Notes: generated from the sequence alone by a model not told the origin. A DNA stretch of 64,000 nt from Streptomyces sp. Root1304 (GCF_001426405.1 NZ_LMEP01000022.1:520066-584065), one strand, 5' to 3'; counted from the first letter of the stretch, positions 22,225 through 30,815 are shown. A program made the numbers and translations.

Positions 22225-24009
22225 TCACCCGGCCAGTTCCGGATACGTCCGGGGGTCCTCCGCCGCCAGCCGCCGGAGGACGGCCGCCGCCTGTTCCTCG
22301 GGCGGCCTTCCGTCGTCCGGGAGGTACCAGAGGAACTGGCGGGTCCCGCCCTGCTCCTCGTTCCGGTCCGGGGTCCCGAGCGGCGGCCCGTCGAAGGTGA
22401 CCACGGTGGTGTCCCGTTCCCGGAAGTCGGTGCTGATCCAGCCCTGCCGCAGGCCCCAGCGGGTGAGCAGGTCCGGCCGGTCGCGGAGCCCGGCGGTGAT
22501 CAGCCGCGAGGTGCGCCGGGCCGGCCAGGTCCAGTCGTGGTCGTGCTCGGCGCGCGCGACCTCGGCGTCGTACGCGGCGGCGTCGAAGCGGTACGCGGGC
22601 AGGTCCGGCTGCCGGGCGGGGCCGCCGGGCCGGCGCCAGTCGCTCCACACGACGTGCTCGTCCTCCCGGCGGACGGTCACGTACAGCGCGCCGCAGCAAC
22701 CCTCGGTGCAGTACGCCTCGGCGAGCCGGACCTCGCGGGGTTCGGGCACGGCCCGCAGCGCGCCGCTGTCGAGGAGCCGCTCGGGGGACTCCCCGGGGCC
22801 GCGGCCGAAGGCCTCCGGCACGAGCGGGCGCCCGTCGACCAGGAAGCGGGTCTCGACGACGTCCGGGTCGCCGGGGTCGGCGACGGCCACCTCGATCCGG
22901 AACCGGGGCGGGTCCTGCGGGGCGGCCCGCAGCTGACGTGCCGTACGGCCGATCCAGTCGGCGCGCTGCCGTTCCGCCCGGTCGGCCGGGGTCTCCCCCG
23001 GCCGCGCCGCCGTGTCCAGGAGGCTGCGGTGGAGGATCTCGCGCCGGCCGGACGGCCACGGCAGCAGGTGGGAGGCGCCGCCGCGCAGATCCTGGGCGAG
23101 GGTGAGCAGCCGGGCCCGGTGCTCCACCTCGCGGGGCAGCCGGTGGGCGTGGGCCGCCACCGCCTCGTACAGGTCGACGGCTTCGCCGTACCGCAGGATC
23201 TCTGCCCGGTAGTCCCGGCTGCTGGTCATCCGGGTGAGGAGCCACACGGCCCGCGCGAGGAGCCCGAGGTGGTCCGGTTCCGACCGGAGGAGAGCCGCGA
23301 GGCCGACGGCCTCGGCGACCCGCCGGGCGGCCTCAGGCCCCACACCGCGTCTCTCCGTGGGGAGCGCGAGGAGCCGGTCGGGCACGGCCGCGCGGTCCCC
23401 GGCGGCCAGGGTGTCGACGAGGGCCCGCAGTTCCTCGCCCTGGGGCCGGTGGATCAGCCACACCAGGGCGGCGGCTTCCGGATCCAGGGGCCCGAGGGCC
23501 GTGTCGACGGGGTGCACGAGACCGTCGAGCAGGCCGAGGACCCGCAGGTAGGGCACGTCCTCGGGTTCCGCGAGCCGGCTCAGGAGTCCCAGTCCGGCGG
23601 ATACGCCGGGGAGGGTCGTTCCGGTACGGACGAGGTGCCGGGCGAACGATCGGGCCAGGGCCCGGGCGGCGGGTGCACCGGGTGGCTCGATCGCCGCAGC
23701 GGCGCTGTAGACGGTCGGCTCGCGGACGACGCCCGTCGCGGCGAGCGCGGCATCCGCCTCGGCGGCCGCCCGTGCGAGGTCGCCGGCGGCAGGTGCTTCG
23801 AGGGCTCCGAGGAACGGGAGCAGGGTGTCGGTGACGGCGGCGCAGGCCTCCTGGTGGCGGAGGCCGGGACGTCGGCGGCGGGGCCGTGCGCTGTCGGGTA
23901 CGGGGTGGCCGCCCTGGGGCGGCGGTCCGTCGGGGTCGCTGTCGCGCAGGCCCTTGGCGTACGCGTACAGGGAGGGCGCGAGCGTCGGACGCTCGGACGG
24001 GGCGCTCAT
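22225..24009 (-). CDS. Large conserved protein of unknown function
   Basis: I do not recognise the family of this 594-residue cytoplasmic protein. The central part is helical and Leu/Ala-rich. The last 250 residues alternate strands and contain AYCTEGCCGALYVTVRREDEHVVWSDW, a distinctive Cys-rich stretch (CTEGCC), followed by WTWPARRTSRLITAGLRDR and a final TTVVTFDGPPLGTPDRN. There is no transmembrane segment or signal. The start follows a poor ribosome-binding site. A divergent unknown gene starts 166 bp away, so the two may share a control region. Confidence 0.7.
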   Translation of the reverse strand: MSAPSERPTLAPSLYAYAKGLRDSDPDGPPPQGGHPVPDSARPRRRRPGLRHQEACAAVTDTLLPFLGALEAPAAGDLARAAAEADAALAATGVVREPTVYSAAAAIEPPGAPAARALARSFARHLVRTGTTLPGVSAGLGLLSRLAEPEDVPYLRVLGLLDGLVHPVDTALGPLDPEAAALVWLIHRPQGEELRALVDTLAAGDRAAVPDRLLALPTERRGVGPEAARRVAEAVGLAALLRSEPDHLGLLARAVWLLTRMTSSRDYRAEILRYGEAVDLYEAVAAHAHRLPREVEHRARLLTLAQDLRGGASHLLPWPSGRREILHRSLLDTAARPGETPADRAERQRADWIGRTARQLRAAPQDPPRFRIEVAVADPGDPDVVETRFLVDGRPLVPEAFGRGPGESPERLLDSGALRAVPEPREVRLAEAYCTEGCCGALYVTVRREDEHVVWSDWRRPGGPARQPDLPAYRFDAAAYDAEVARAEHDHDWTWPARRTSRLITAGLRDRPDLLTRWGLRQGWISTDFRERDTTVVTFDGPPLGTPDRNEEQGGTRQFLWYLPDDGRPPEEQAAAVLRRLAAEDPRTYPELAG

Positions 24010-24175
24010 CGCGCGGGGTGGTGCTCGATTCCATGAGTCATGGCGGCATCCTGTCCTCCTGGCAGCCTGCCCCGCCACCGATATTCCGAGGCTTCGAATC
24101 GGACGAAACATCGTCAACGGGTGCGTATAGGCTGTCGGCCGCAGTTGTCGTTGTCGACCTTCCGGAGAGCTCTCG

Positions 24176-25363
24176 GTGACCATCGCCTTCACCCCGTCCG
24201 AAACGTCCCCCGCCGCGCCCGAGACCGTCACGGCGATCTCCGAGCCGGAGTTCTGGGTGCCGTCGGCTCCCGAGCCCCAGGAGGCCCGTGAGCCCCAGGA
24301 GACCCAGCAGGCGCAGGGGACGCAGGACGAGCAGGACGTCCCTATGACCGACGACGAGCCCGCCCAGGACCTCGACCCCGTCGTCGTCCGTGACGCCCGG
24401 GACTTCGGGGTGTACGCGCGCACCGGCGGCTGGGCCTTCGCGCTCAAGGTGGCCCGGAGCGTCCGGCCCGGCGGCCAGGCCGCCGAGGGGACGGCCCGGA
24501 CGAAGATCTCGGCCAAGGCCTTCGCCGAGCTCGCGGGCTGCTCGCCGGAGCGGGTGATGCGCCACTACAAGGCCTGGGACATGGCGGCCGACGACGGTCT
24601 GGTCCCGCAGTTCGAGGTGCTCGTCCCGGGTGAGGACATCGAGCTGCCGGACGCGGACGTCTGGCTGTCGTACTACACCTCCCGCAACAGCGCCTCGTCG
24701 GTGCGCGGCCAGGCGATCACGGCGGCGGCCGAGGCGGAGGGCATCCGGCCGACGAAGGCCCTGGAGGTCGCCGAGAACCCGACGGCGCTGCGGGCCGCGA
24801 TCCTGGCGGACCCGGGGACCGCGGAGGCCGCGCGCGGCGCGCTGCTCGACCGGATGAAGGAGGACCCGGCGCTGCAGACCGAGATGGCCCGCGCCATCGC
24901 GCGGACGGACGACCTGAAGAAGGCGGTGGCGAGCGAGGCGAAGGCCGCCGACCGCATCGGGTACGTCCGGCAGATCGTCGAGAACGGCCAGATCAAGACC
25001 CCTGCCGGGCAGACCGTGGACGCGCCGGCCGAGCTGCGGGCCGAGGCCGAGCGGCACCTCTCGCTCCTCGACGAGCTCGACGACTCCGAGGAGGCGGGCG
25101 AGTGGGCCGGTGAGGCGTACGACACCGTGAAGGGGCTGGTCGCCAAGGCGGTGGAGGAGGACCCGGAGCTGCGCGTCCAGGAGCGGCGGACGAAGTTCTA
25201 CAACAGCCTGCAGAAGGCGACCAAGGTCTTCGAGGAGCTGACGCTCGACGAGGTCATGGAGGAGGACATCTACGAGGCGGACATGCTCCAGCGCCTCGAA
25301 GCCCTCCAGGAGGCGATCGGCACCTGCATCAGCGCGCTGCGCAAGGCGTCGACCACCTCCTGA
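24176..25363 (+). CDS. Conserved protein of unknown function with HTH-like segment
   Basis: The first 60 residues of this 395-residue protein are acidic and Gln/Pro/Thr-rich, with short PQE.(R/T)-type repeats. Residues about 105-145 (KISAKAFAELAGCSPERVMRHYKAW) look like a helix-turn-helix. The rest is long, charged helix, including HLSLLDELDDSEEAGEWAG and RRTKFYNSLQKATKVFEEL, likely coiled coil. The GTG start follows GGAGAG. It resembles plasmid-type DNA-binding or partition accessory proteins in overall shape only. No family is claimed. Confidence 0.7.
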   Translation: MTIAFTPSETSPAAPETVTAISEPEFWVPSAPEPQEAREPQETQQAQGTQDEQDVPMTDDEPAQDLDPVVVRDARDFGVYARTGGWAFALKVARSVRPGGQAAEGTARTKISAKAFAELAGCSPERVMRHYKAWDMAADDGLVPQFEVLVPGEDIELPDADVWLSYYTSRNSASSVRGQAITAAAEAEGIRPTKALEVAENPTALRAAILADPGTAEAARGALLDRMKEDPALQTEMARAIARTDDLKKAVASEAKAADRIGYVRQIVENGQIKTPAGQTVDAPAELRAEAERHLSLLDELDDSEEAGEWAGEAYDTVKGLVAKAVEEDPELRVQERRTKFYNSLQKATKVFEELTLDEVMEEDIYEADMLQRLEALQEAIGTCISALRKASTTS

Positions 25364-25373
25364 GAGCGGTCGC

Positions 25374-27857
25374 TCAGTCCTGGTGGCCGAGCTGGAGGTC
25401 GCGCTCGGTGCGGCCTCCGCCGGCCATCTGGAGGACCGTGGCGACGGGCGGGTAGCCGGCGGCGATCACCGTGTACTCGCCGGAGGACAGGTCCACGAAG
25501 CGGAAGGTGCCGTCGGCCCCGGTGGTGAGGGTGTCGACGACGTTCCCCGCCGCGTCGAGCAGGGTGACCCGGGCGTCCTCGACGGGGCGCCCGCCGCCGG
25601 CCCGCACCGTGCCGCGCAGGACCGCGCCGCCGGCGAGTTCGATGTCCTGGCGGGTCTCACGGGCGGCCTGGACGCTGACCGGCAGCGCGGCGGGCCGGAA
25701 GGCGGGGGCGCTGGCGGCGAGCGTGTACTCGCCCGCGACCAGTTCGGTGATCTCGTAGCCGCCCTCGCGGCCGCTGCGGGTGGAGGCGACGACCTCGCCG
25801 CGTACGTCGGTGAGGGTGACGGACGCGTCGCGCACCGGCGTCCCGTCGGCGGTGACGACACTGCCCGCGAGCCGCCCGGCGCCGCCGAGGACGACGTCGA
25901 GCTCGATCGGGCGGTCGCCGACGGTGACCGAGACGGCCTGGGGCTGGTGTCCGCCGGCCGCCGCGATGAGGACGTACGCGCCGCCGCCCGGGACGCTCAG
26001 CGCGTACCGGCCGTCCTCGCCGCTGGCGCCCCGGCCGACCTGCCGGCCCTGGACGTCGATGAGGGTGAGGGCGGCCCGGGGGACGCGGCTGCCGTCGTGG
26101 TGCTGGACGGTGCCGCAGACGGGCAGGCCGGAGTGCGGCGGGGCGGCGGAGGCGGGCGCGGCGGGGTGCGGGGCGCCGTACTGCGGGGCGGCGTGGCGGG
26201 CCTGCGGCACCGCCTGGGTGGAGCCGAAGTCGTCGGCCTCGGTGGCCTCGGTGGTGGGGCTGTGGTGGGACACCAGCGGTTTCTCCTTGAGGAAGAAGGC
26301 GAGGACGAGACCGACCGCGAGGACCGGCACGAGGTAGAGGAAGATGCGCGGCATGGCGTCGGCGTACGCCTGGATGTAGGCGTCGCGCACGGCGGGCGGC
26401 AGGGTGTGCACCGACTGCGGCGTGATCGACTCGGCGGGCGGCAGGGCCGTACCGGCGGCGAGGACCCCGGCGAGCCGGTCCCCGAGGGCGTCGTCGAGCC
26501 GGGAGGCGAAGAGGGTGCCGAAGACGGCGGCGCCGACGCTGCCGCCGATCTGGCGGAAGTAGTTGTGGGCGCTGGTGGCGGTGCCGAGGTCGCCGGGGCG
26601 TACGGAGTTCTGTACGGCGAGGATCAGCACCGGCATGACGAGGCCGATACCGGCGCCGAGGACGGCCTGCCAGAGGCTGTGCTGGATGCGCGGGGTGTCG
26701 GTGTCCATGCGGGAGAGCAGCCACATGCCGAGGACGGCGACGGCCGCGCCGGTCACCGGGTAGATCTTGTAGCGGCCGGTGCGGCTGATGAGTTGCCCGG
26801 AGACGACCGAGGAGACGACGATGCCGCCCATGAGCGGCAGCATCATGAGGCCGGACTCGGTGGCGCTGGCGCCCTCGACCATCTGCAGGAAGCTGGGGAG
26901 GTAGCTGGCGGCGCCGAAGAGCGCGATGCCGATGACGGCGCCGACGAGGGCGGTGACGGCGAAGACCGGGTCGCGGAACAGCCGGAGCGGGATGAGGGGT
27001 TCGGGCGCGAAGTGCTCGACGACCAGGAAGAGCAGGGCGCTTCCGGCGGCGCCGCAGGCGAGGGCGATGACGACCCGCGAGTCCCAGGCGTACTCGGTGC
27101 CGCCCCAGCTGGTCAGCAGGACCAGACAGGTGGAGGCGGCGGCGAGGAGCAGGGCGCCGAGGACGTCGAAGCGCGCGCGGGCGGTGGGCTTGGGGAGTTT
27201 GAGGACGACGGCGACGACGGCGAGGGTGACCAGCCCGAACGGCACGTTGAAGTAGAAGCACCAGCGCCAGGAGACGTGGTCGGTGAAGAAGCCGCCGAGC
27301 AGGGGTCCGGCGACGGAGGCGAGGCCGAAGGCGGCGCCGATCAGACCCATGTACCGGCCGCGTTCCCGGGCGGGGACGATGTCGGCGATGATCGCCTGGA
27401 CGCCGATCATCAGGCCGCCGGCGCCGAGGCCCTGGACCGCGCGGAAGGCGATCAGCTCGTCCATGCTGCGGGACCAGCCGGCGAGTCCCGAACCGATGAC
27501 GAAGACGACGATGGCGAAGAGGAAGACGCCCTTGCGGCCGAGGAGGTCGCCGAGCTTTCCGTAGACCGGGAGGCCGATGGTGGAGGTCAGCAGGTAGGCG
27601 GTGATCGCCCAGGACATCCGGTCGAGGCCCTGGAGCTCACCAACGATCTTCGGCAGGGCGGTGGCGACGATCATCTGCTCCAGCGCCGCGAGGAGCAGCG
27701 CGAGCATGAGGCCGCAGAAGACGAGACGGACGCGGCGGGGATCGAGGGCGGCGGGTCCGGGACCAGGTGGCGGCGGTGGTGCGAGGTCGGCGGGCGGCTG
27801 CGCGCCCTCGGTGTCCGCCGTGTCCTCGGCGGACTTCACCATCGTGATCGCACCCAC
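25374..27857 (-). CDS. DHA2-type MFS exporter fused to carboxypeptidase-regulatory-like repeats
   Basis: Residues about 40-560 of the 827 are a 14-helix MFS drug:H+ antiporter. GKLGDLLGRKGVF is the loop 2-3 signature, GLASVAGPLLGGFF is motif C, and SWRWCFYFNVPFG follows it. After a Pro/Ala/His-rich linker, three tandem beta-sandwich units follow. Each runs V.G.V...DG..V..A.VTL.D..G.V, then G.DG.Y/F...L..G.Y.L.A.A, as in CarboxypepD_reg/Cna-B-like domains. With 14 helices and a cytoplasmic N terminus the tail should face the cytoplasm, which is unusual for this domain. The GTG start follows GGGGAG by 7 nt. Confidence 0.88.
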   Translation of the reverse strand: MGAITMVKSAEDTADTEGAQPPADLAPPPPPGPGPAALDPRRVRLVFCGLMLALLLAALEQMIVATALPKIVGELQGLDRMSWAITAYLLTSTIGLPVYGKLGDLLGRKGVFLFAIVVFVIGSGLAGWSRSMDELIAFRAVQGLGAGGLMIGVQAIIADIVPARERGRYMGLIGAAFGLASVAGPLLGGFFTDHVSWRWCFYFNVPFGLVTLAVVAVVLKLPKPTARARFDVLGALLLAAASTCLVLLTSWGGTEYAWDSRVVIALACGAAGSALLFLVVEHFAPEPLIPLRLFRDPVFAVTALVGAVIGIALFGAASYLPSFLQMVEGASATESGLMMLPLMGGIVVSSVVSGQLISRTGRYKIYPVTGAAVAVLGMWLLSRMDTDTPRIQHSLWQAVLGAGIGLVMPVLILAVQNSVRPGDLGTATSAHNYFRQIGGSVGAAVFGTLFASRLDDALGDRLAGVLAAGTALPPAESITPQSVHTLPPAVRDAYIQAYADAMPRIFLYLVPVLAVGLVLAFFLKEKPLVSHHSPTTEATEADDFGSTQAVPQARHAAPQYGAPHPAAPASAAPPHSGLPVCGTVQHHDGSRVPRAALTLIDVQGRQVGRGASGEDGRYALSVPGGGAYVLIAAAGGHQPQAVSVTVGDRPIELDVVLGGAGRLAGSVVTADGTPVRDASVTLTDVRGEVVASTRSGREGGYEITELVAGEYTLAASAPAFRPAALPVSVQAARETRQDIELAGGAVLRGTVRAGGGRPVEDARVTLLDAAGNVVDTLTTGADGTFRFVDLSSGEYTVIAAGYPPVATVLQMAGGGRTERDLQLGHQD

Positions 27858-28013
27858 GTACCTGCTCCCCTCGTGACGGCGTCTGCGCCGCGCCATTCTT
27901 CGCATTCGTCGCGAAGCGGGAGCAAGTCGGGCGGTACGGGAGGCCGGTGACGTCCGGGGTGCCGAACGACCCCGCGCTCCGGCGCACTTGGGTCGCTCAT
28001 CAGCGCGTTTACG

Positions 28014-28031
28014 AGGGGGCCCGCGCCCCCT
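28014..28031 (-). terminator. Hairpin downstream of the SRPBCC gene
   Basis: AGGGGGC and GCCCCCT flank a 4-nt loop. An outer CATCAG...CTGATG pairing (28008-28034 region) can lengthen the stem imperfectly. Its position beyond the SRPBCC stop suggests transcription termination. It also lies in the leader region of the MFS gene, on the same strand. Confidence 0.45.
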
Positions 28032-28095
28032 GATGCGCCGGGGCGCCGTTACGGGGGTGCGGGCGATCCACTCGAATCGGTGAACGCTCCGGGCG

Positions 28096-28539
28096 TTACT
28101 TCTCGACCTCGTCCGCCAGCTTGGCGAGAACGGCGTCGTAGATCCTGCCCAGGCCCTTGGGGGCGAAGGTCCGCTCGAAGAAGCCGCCGACGCCGCTCGC
28201 ACCGTCCCAGACGGTGGTGACGACGGCGCGGGACTTGCCCTCGCCGGCGGGGGTCACGACCCAGGTGGTGACCATGGAGGAGTTGCGGTCCTTCTCGACG
28301 AGCTGCCCGTCGGTGGGCTCCGTGACCTCCAGGAGGCAGTCGCGGACGCGCTTGCTGGTGGCCTGGAGCTTCCAGTGGACGAGGGTGCCCTCGCCGTCAC
28401 CGCCCTCGCGCACCTCGTACTCGCTGAAGTGCTCGGGCAGCAGCTTCGCGCGCGTGCCGCTGTAGTCCGCCAGCGCGTCGAACACCGTTTCCGCGTCCGC
28501 GGCGACGATCCGTTCCGTGGTGGCCTCGACCTGCGCCAT
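28096..28539 (-). CDS. SRPBCC-family (START-like) protein
   Basis: The 147-residue protein has the SRPBCC/polyketide-cyclase pattern. It starts with VEATTERIVAADAETVFDALADYSGTRAKLLP, has curved-sheet strands through VVTPAGEGKSRAVVTTVWDG, and ends with the long C-terminal helix KGLGRIYDAVLAKLADEV. Such proteins bind hydrophobic ligands in a deep pocket. There is no evidence for a specific ligand or enzyme activity here. The ATG has an excellent ribosome-binding site (GGAGGAAGTC). It is divergent from the interrupted radical SAM gene. Confidence 0.85.
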   Translation of the reverse strand: MAQVEATTERIVAADAETVFDALADYSGTRAKLLPEHFSEYEVREGGDGEGTLVHWKLQATSKRVRDCLLEVTEPTDGQLVEKDRNSSMVTTWVVTPAGEGKSRAVVTTVWDGASGVGGFFERTFAPKGLGRIYDAVLAKLADEVEK

Positions 28540-28629
28540 GACTTCCTCCAGCTCGTGGTTCTCAGGGGGTGTGGGCCAAGCGAACCACGTGGGCTCCGGG
28601 GCGCGAAATCCGGGTTGCAACGATTAAGG

Positions 28630-28641
28630 GAACAAGTGTTC
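28630..28641 (+). promoter_or_regulatory. LexA/SOS-box-like site upstream of the split radical SAM gene
   Basis: GAACAAGTGTTC fits the Gram-positive LexA pattern GAAC-N4-GTTC. It lies in the control region of the radical SAM gene, 134 bp upstream of the ATG, and about 90 bp from the divergent SRPBCC start. From memory the mycobacterial homologue Rv2578c is DNA-damage inducible, which supports the assignment. LexA binding has not been shown here. Confidence 0.55.
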
Positions 28642-28774
28642 TATTCTGACCGAACGGCCAAGAGCCGAGCCGAGGACCGAGCCGCGGGACGGCCGCGACG
28701 GAGCCCGGGCAGAACCGGCGAAGACCCCCGGCAGACCGAAGCAGGCCCGCAGCAGAACCACCGAGGAGGCGTCC

Positions 28775-28932
28775 ATGCGCTGGGACAATCTGGGCGACAC
28801 CCCCGCCGCTCCCGCCGACATCGCCCTGTTCGGCACGGACGCGGTCACCACCAGGACCTTCGACACCCCCGAGTTCCGGGGCATCACCTTCCACGAGGTA
28901 CGCGCCCGCTCGATCCTCAACCGGGCCGGCTC
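28775..28932 (+). pseudogene. 5' fragment of a Rv2578c-family radical SAM gene
   Basis: Reading from an ATG with a strong GGAGG site, the text MRWDNLGDTPAAP...DTPEFRGITFHEVRARSILNR is the N terminus of the Rv2578c-type radical SAM family. Homology is lost just after ILNR (position 28924), where the family would continue into the PF.W.VN.YRGC.HAC.YC cluster motif. The matching C-terminal part resumes 3.5 kb away. The frame runs on from here into element DNA and resolvase remnants, creating a chimeric open frame that should not be read as one protein. The catalytic cysteines are missing, so no active enzyme can be made. Confidence 0.85.
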
Positions 28933-29028
28933 GCGATCCCGCCCAACAACATCCCGACATTCGCCGACGAGTCAGGTGCGCTCGCCGCCCGGATGCTCGT
29001 GGCGACCACGACTCAGAGCTTCCAGGGT
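28933..29028 (+). pseudogene. Fragment of a phage/plasmid-type primase-helicase
   Basis: In the frame starting at 28933 about 32 residues read AIPPNNIPTFADESGALAAR followed by MLVATTTQSFQG. This follows the (P)NE(L/I)P.F.D.SGA...R.(L/V)....SF.G pattern found C-terminal to the Walker motifs of P4/D5-type superfamily 3 helicases. It has no start, no Walker boxes, and is out of frame with both neighbours. It is a scrap of a replication gene, indicating a phage or plasmid origin for this part of the insert. Confidence 0.6.
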
Positions 29029-29461
29029 GACCCGGCTGCGCGCCGGGGACGCCCTCGTGATCACGAAGCTCGACCGGCTCGGACGCTCCCTGAAGCACCT
29101 GTTGGAGGTGTCCGCCGAACTGGAGGCGCGCACCGTGGACCTCGTCGTGCTGGATCAGGGCTTGGACACCTCCACCCCCGTGGGGCGGTTCATGTGCCAG
29201 ATCCTCGGCGCCGTCGCCGAGTTCGAGCGCAGCCTGAACGTGGAGCGGACCATGGATGGACTCGCGTCCGCTCGGGCCAAGGGGAAGGTGGGCGGCCGGA
29301 AGAGCGCGCTCACCCCGGCACAGGTCCGGCACGCCCGGTTCATGCGCGACGAGCGGAACGAGGACGGCCGACCGCGGCACACCGTGCAGGAGATCGCCGA
29401 CGAACTCGGCGTGGGACGCGCCACCATCTACCGGGCACTCGACCCTGACCGGGTCCGTTGA
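29029..29461 (+). pseudogene. Truncated small serine resolvase (N terminus lost)
   Basis: The segment begins inside a resolvase catalytic domain. LRAGDALVITKLDRLGRSLKHLLE is followed by ...FMCQILGAVAEFERSLNVERTMDGL and a C-terminal HTH_7 DNA-binding domain (HTVQEIADELGVGRATIYRAL). The first 50 or so residues of the family, with the catalytic serine in YARVS, are absent and replaced by the primase scrap. It is related to Tn3/Pin-type invertases. Without the nucleophile it cannot recombine DNA. It is open in frame with the radical SAM 5' fragment, so a fusion product might be translated. Confidence 0.85.
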
Positions 29462-29473
29462 GCCAGCATGCCG

Positions 29474-29508
29474 GAGCGCCCCTCCCCACGTCCCGGGAGT
29501 GGGCGCTC
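29474..29508 (+). terminator. Hairpin after the resolvase remnant
   Basis: GAGCGCCC and GGGCGCTC form the outer stem, with partial pairing inside (CTCCC with GGGAG). It lies 13 bp beyond the resolvase stop codon. The following 200 bp up to the next reading frame show nothing else I can name. Confidence 0.5.
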
Positions 29509-29706
29509 TCGCCTGTGCGGCCACCTACCAGGCAAGTGCCCGCCCTGCTTGTCAGCGCCTCGTGCAACGCTCCCTCCGGCGCTAGCCGTTCGGGGACCTA
29601 GCCATCAAGAAGGGACGATACGAACGAAGGCGTCCAGGCTTCAGCGTCGTCACCTGAGGAGGCACTGCGCTCCATCAGGCTGCTCGCTCGCGCCGAGGGG
29701 GCAGTC

Positions 29707-30668
29707 ATGGCACTCTTCTCGGCACGGGCCTACGAGTTGGGCTGGAGCGTACGCAGCGCCGTACGCGGGATCCTTGACCCTGTGGAACTGAGCTGCGCAG
29801 CCTGCGGACACACGGTCCGGGTGACGCCCCTGACCGCTCTTCACCCCGAGGTTGGAAGCTGCACCCTCACCCTGCGGATCGGGGCTCTCACCGAAGAGAT
29901 CCCAACCGCGTTCACGGGGTGCTCCTCGTGCAACCGGCGGAACCTCGAAGAGAAGTCGCGAGCCGCCTTCCCCGCGTGGGCAGCGGAAGCCGGACTGCGG
30001 ATCCTCGGCGACACGGAGAACGGCCGCAAGGCGGTCCGGTGTCTATGGGGCACGAGTCGACGGTACTTACATGCGTGCCCCCCTTCTTGCCGAGCGAGAC
30101 CCCTCACAGGGATTATGGCAGCAGCCCGCTGTCTTGCCGCTCGTGCTCACACATCGATCGGACTCCCCGGCTCTCCGAGTTCAAGCGGCGGGCCTGGGAA
30201 GAGGGCGTTCTAGTCCTGAGCCCGATGCCGGACAGGCTCGCCTCTCGGGCGGACATCGCCTGCGTGGCTGGTCATCTCAGTTCGGTCGTGGTCAGCGCTG
30301 CTGTGAAGCGCGGGACCTTGTGTGCCCGATGCTCCGGCAGAGACCACCCCGAGCCCACCGTCTACTACGTGGCGACCGGCGGAGGCATGGTGAAGCCGGG
30401 CATCTCGTCCGGCGACGGGCGGGGTCGTCTCGACACCCACCGGGTAACGCACGGGATCGACCGGACGCGTCGTCTCGTCACCGGGCTCCCGGTCGGCGTG
30501 GCACGCAGCGTGGAGGGCCACGTACTCGACCGCCTCGCTCTGGAGGGGGTCCGCCCTGTCAGGGGATACGAGTACTTCGGCGCGGAGCACGCCGACAGGG
30601 TGATGGCACTCGCCGACGAGAGGTTCACGGAGAACTTTCCCGAGCTGCGCTGGGACGTGACCGCGTGA
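29707..30668 (+). pseudogene. Frameshifted zinc-ribbon / GIY-YIG-like nuclease gene
   Basis: Two overlapping frames give one protein if one base is restored. The first frame (29707 to about 30050) encodes CAACGH...CSSCNRRNLEEKSRAAFPAW...AVRC. The second (about 30045-30668) continues MGHESTVLTC...CRSC...CARCSG, then TVYYVATGGGMVKPGISSGD. The zinc-ribbon units repeat with the order C..C, a helix with (A/E)W, G(L/V)..L, C..GH. The end has GIY-YIG/MUG113-like features: YYVA, KPGIS, R...H and a Glu in SVEGHVLDRL. Restoring one G in the GGGG run at 30047-30050 would read VRCLWGHEST. The start is uncertain because the open frame extends 35 codons upstream without a start codon. Confidence 0.6.
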
Positions 30669-30685
30669 CTCCAGAACGCGCTGAA

Positions 30686-30781
30686 GCGGACACGGCGAAC
30701 CCCCTCGCCACGAACCTCGCGGCGCCCGTCCTGGACTCCCTGAAGGAGGACGGGGGGCGCTCTTCAGAGCGCCGTGTCCGC
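30686..30781. repeat. Nested inverted repeats downstream of the frameshifted gene
   Basis: Perfect 12-bp arms, GCGGACACGGCG at 30686 and its complement ending at 30781, enclose a second perfect stem (GGCGCTC-TTCA-GAGCGCC, 30756-30773). Two further hairpins follow within 120 bp. The cluster lies between convergent genes of the element. Confidence 0.7.
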
Positions 30782-30815
30782 GTTTCTCGGCACTGAGGCG
30801 GAGGTGGCCCCTGAG

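Noticed and set aside
28775..29461. A single 228-residue resolvase gene
   Set aside because: The first 50 residues belong to the radical SAM family and the next stretch is out-of-frame primase text. The resolvase catalytic serine is absent, so it is a chimera of remnants.
29852..30796. A 314-codon open frame overlapping the zinc-ribbon/GIY-YIG region in the third frame
   Set aside because: Its translation is Arg/Pro/Ser-rich without motifs, whereas the other two frames share a continuous Cys-pair and nuclease pattern.
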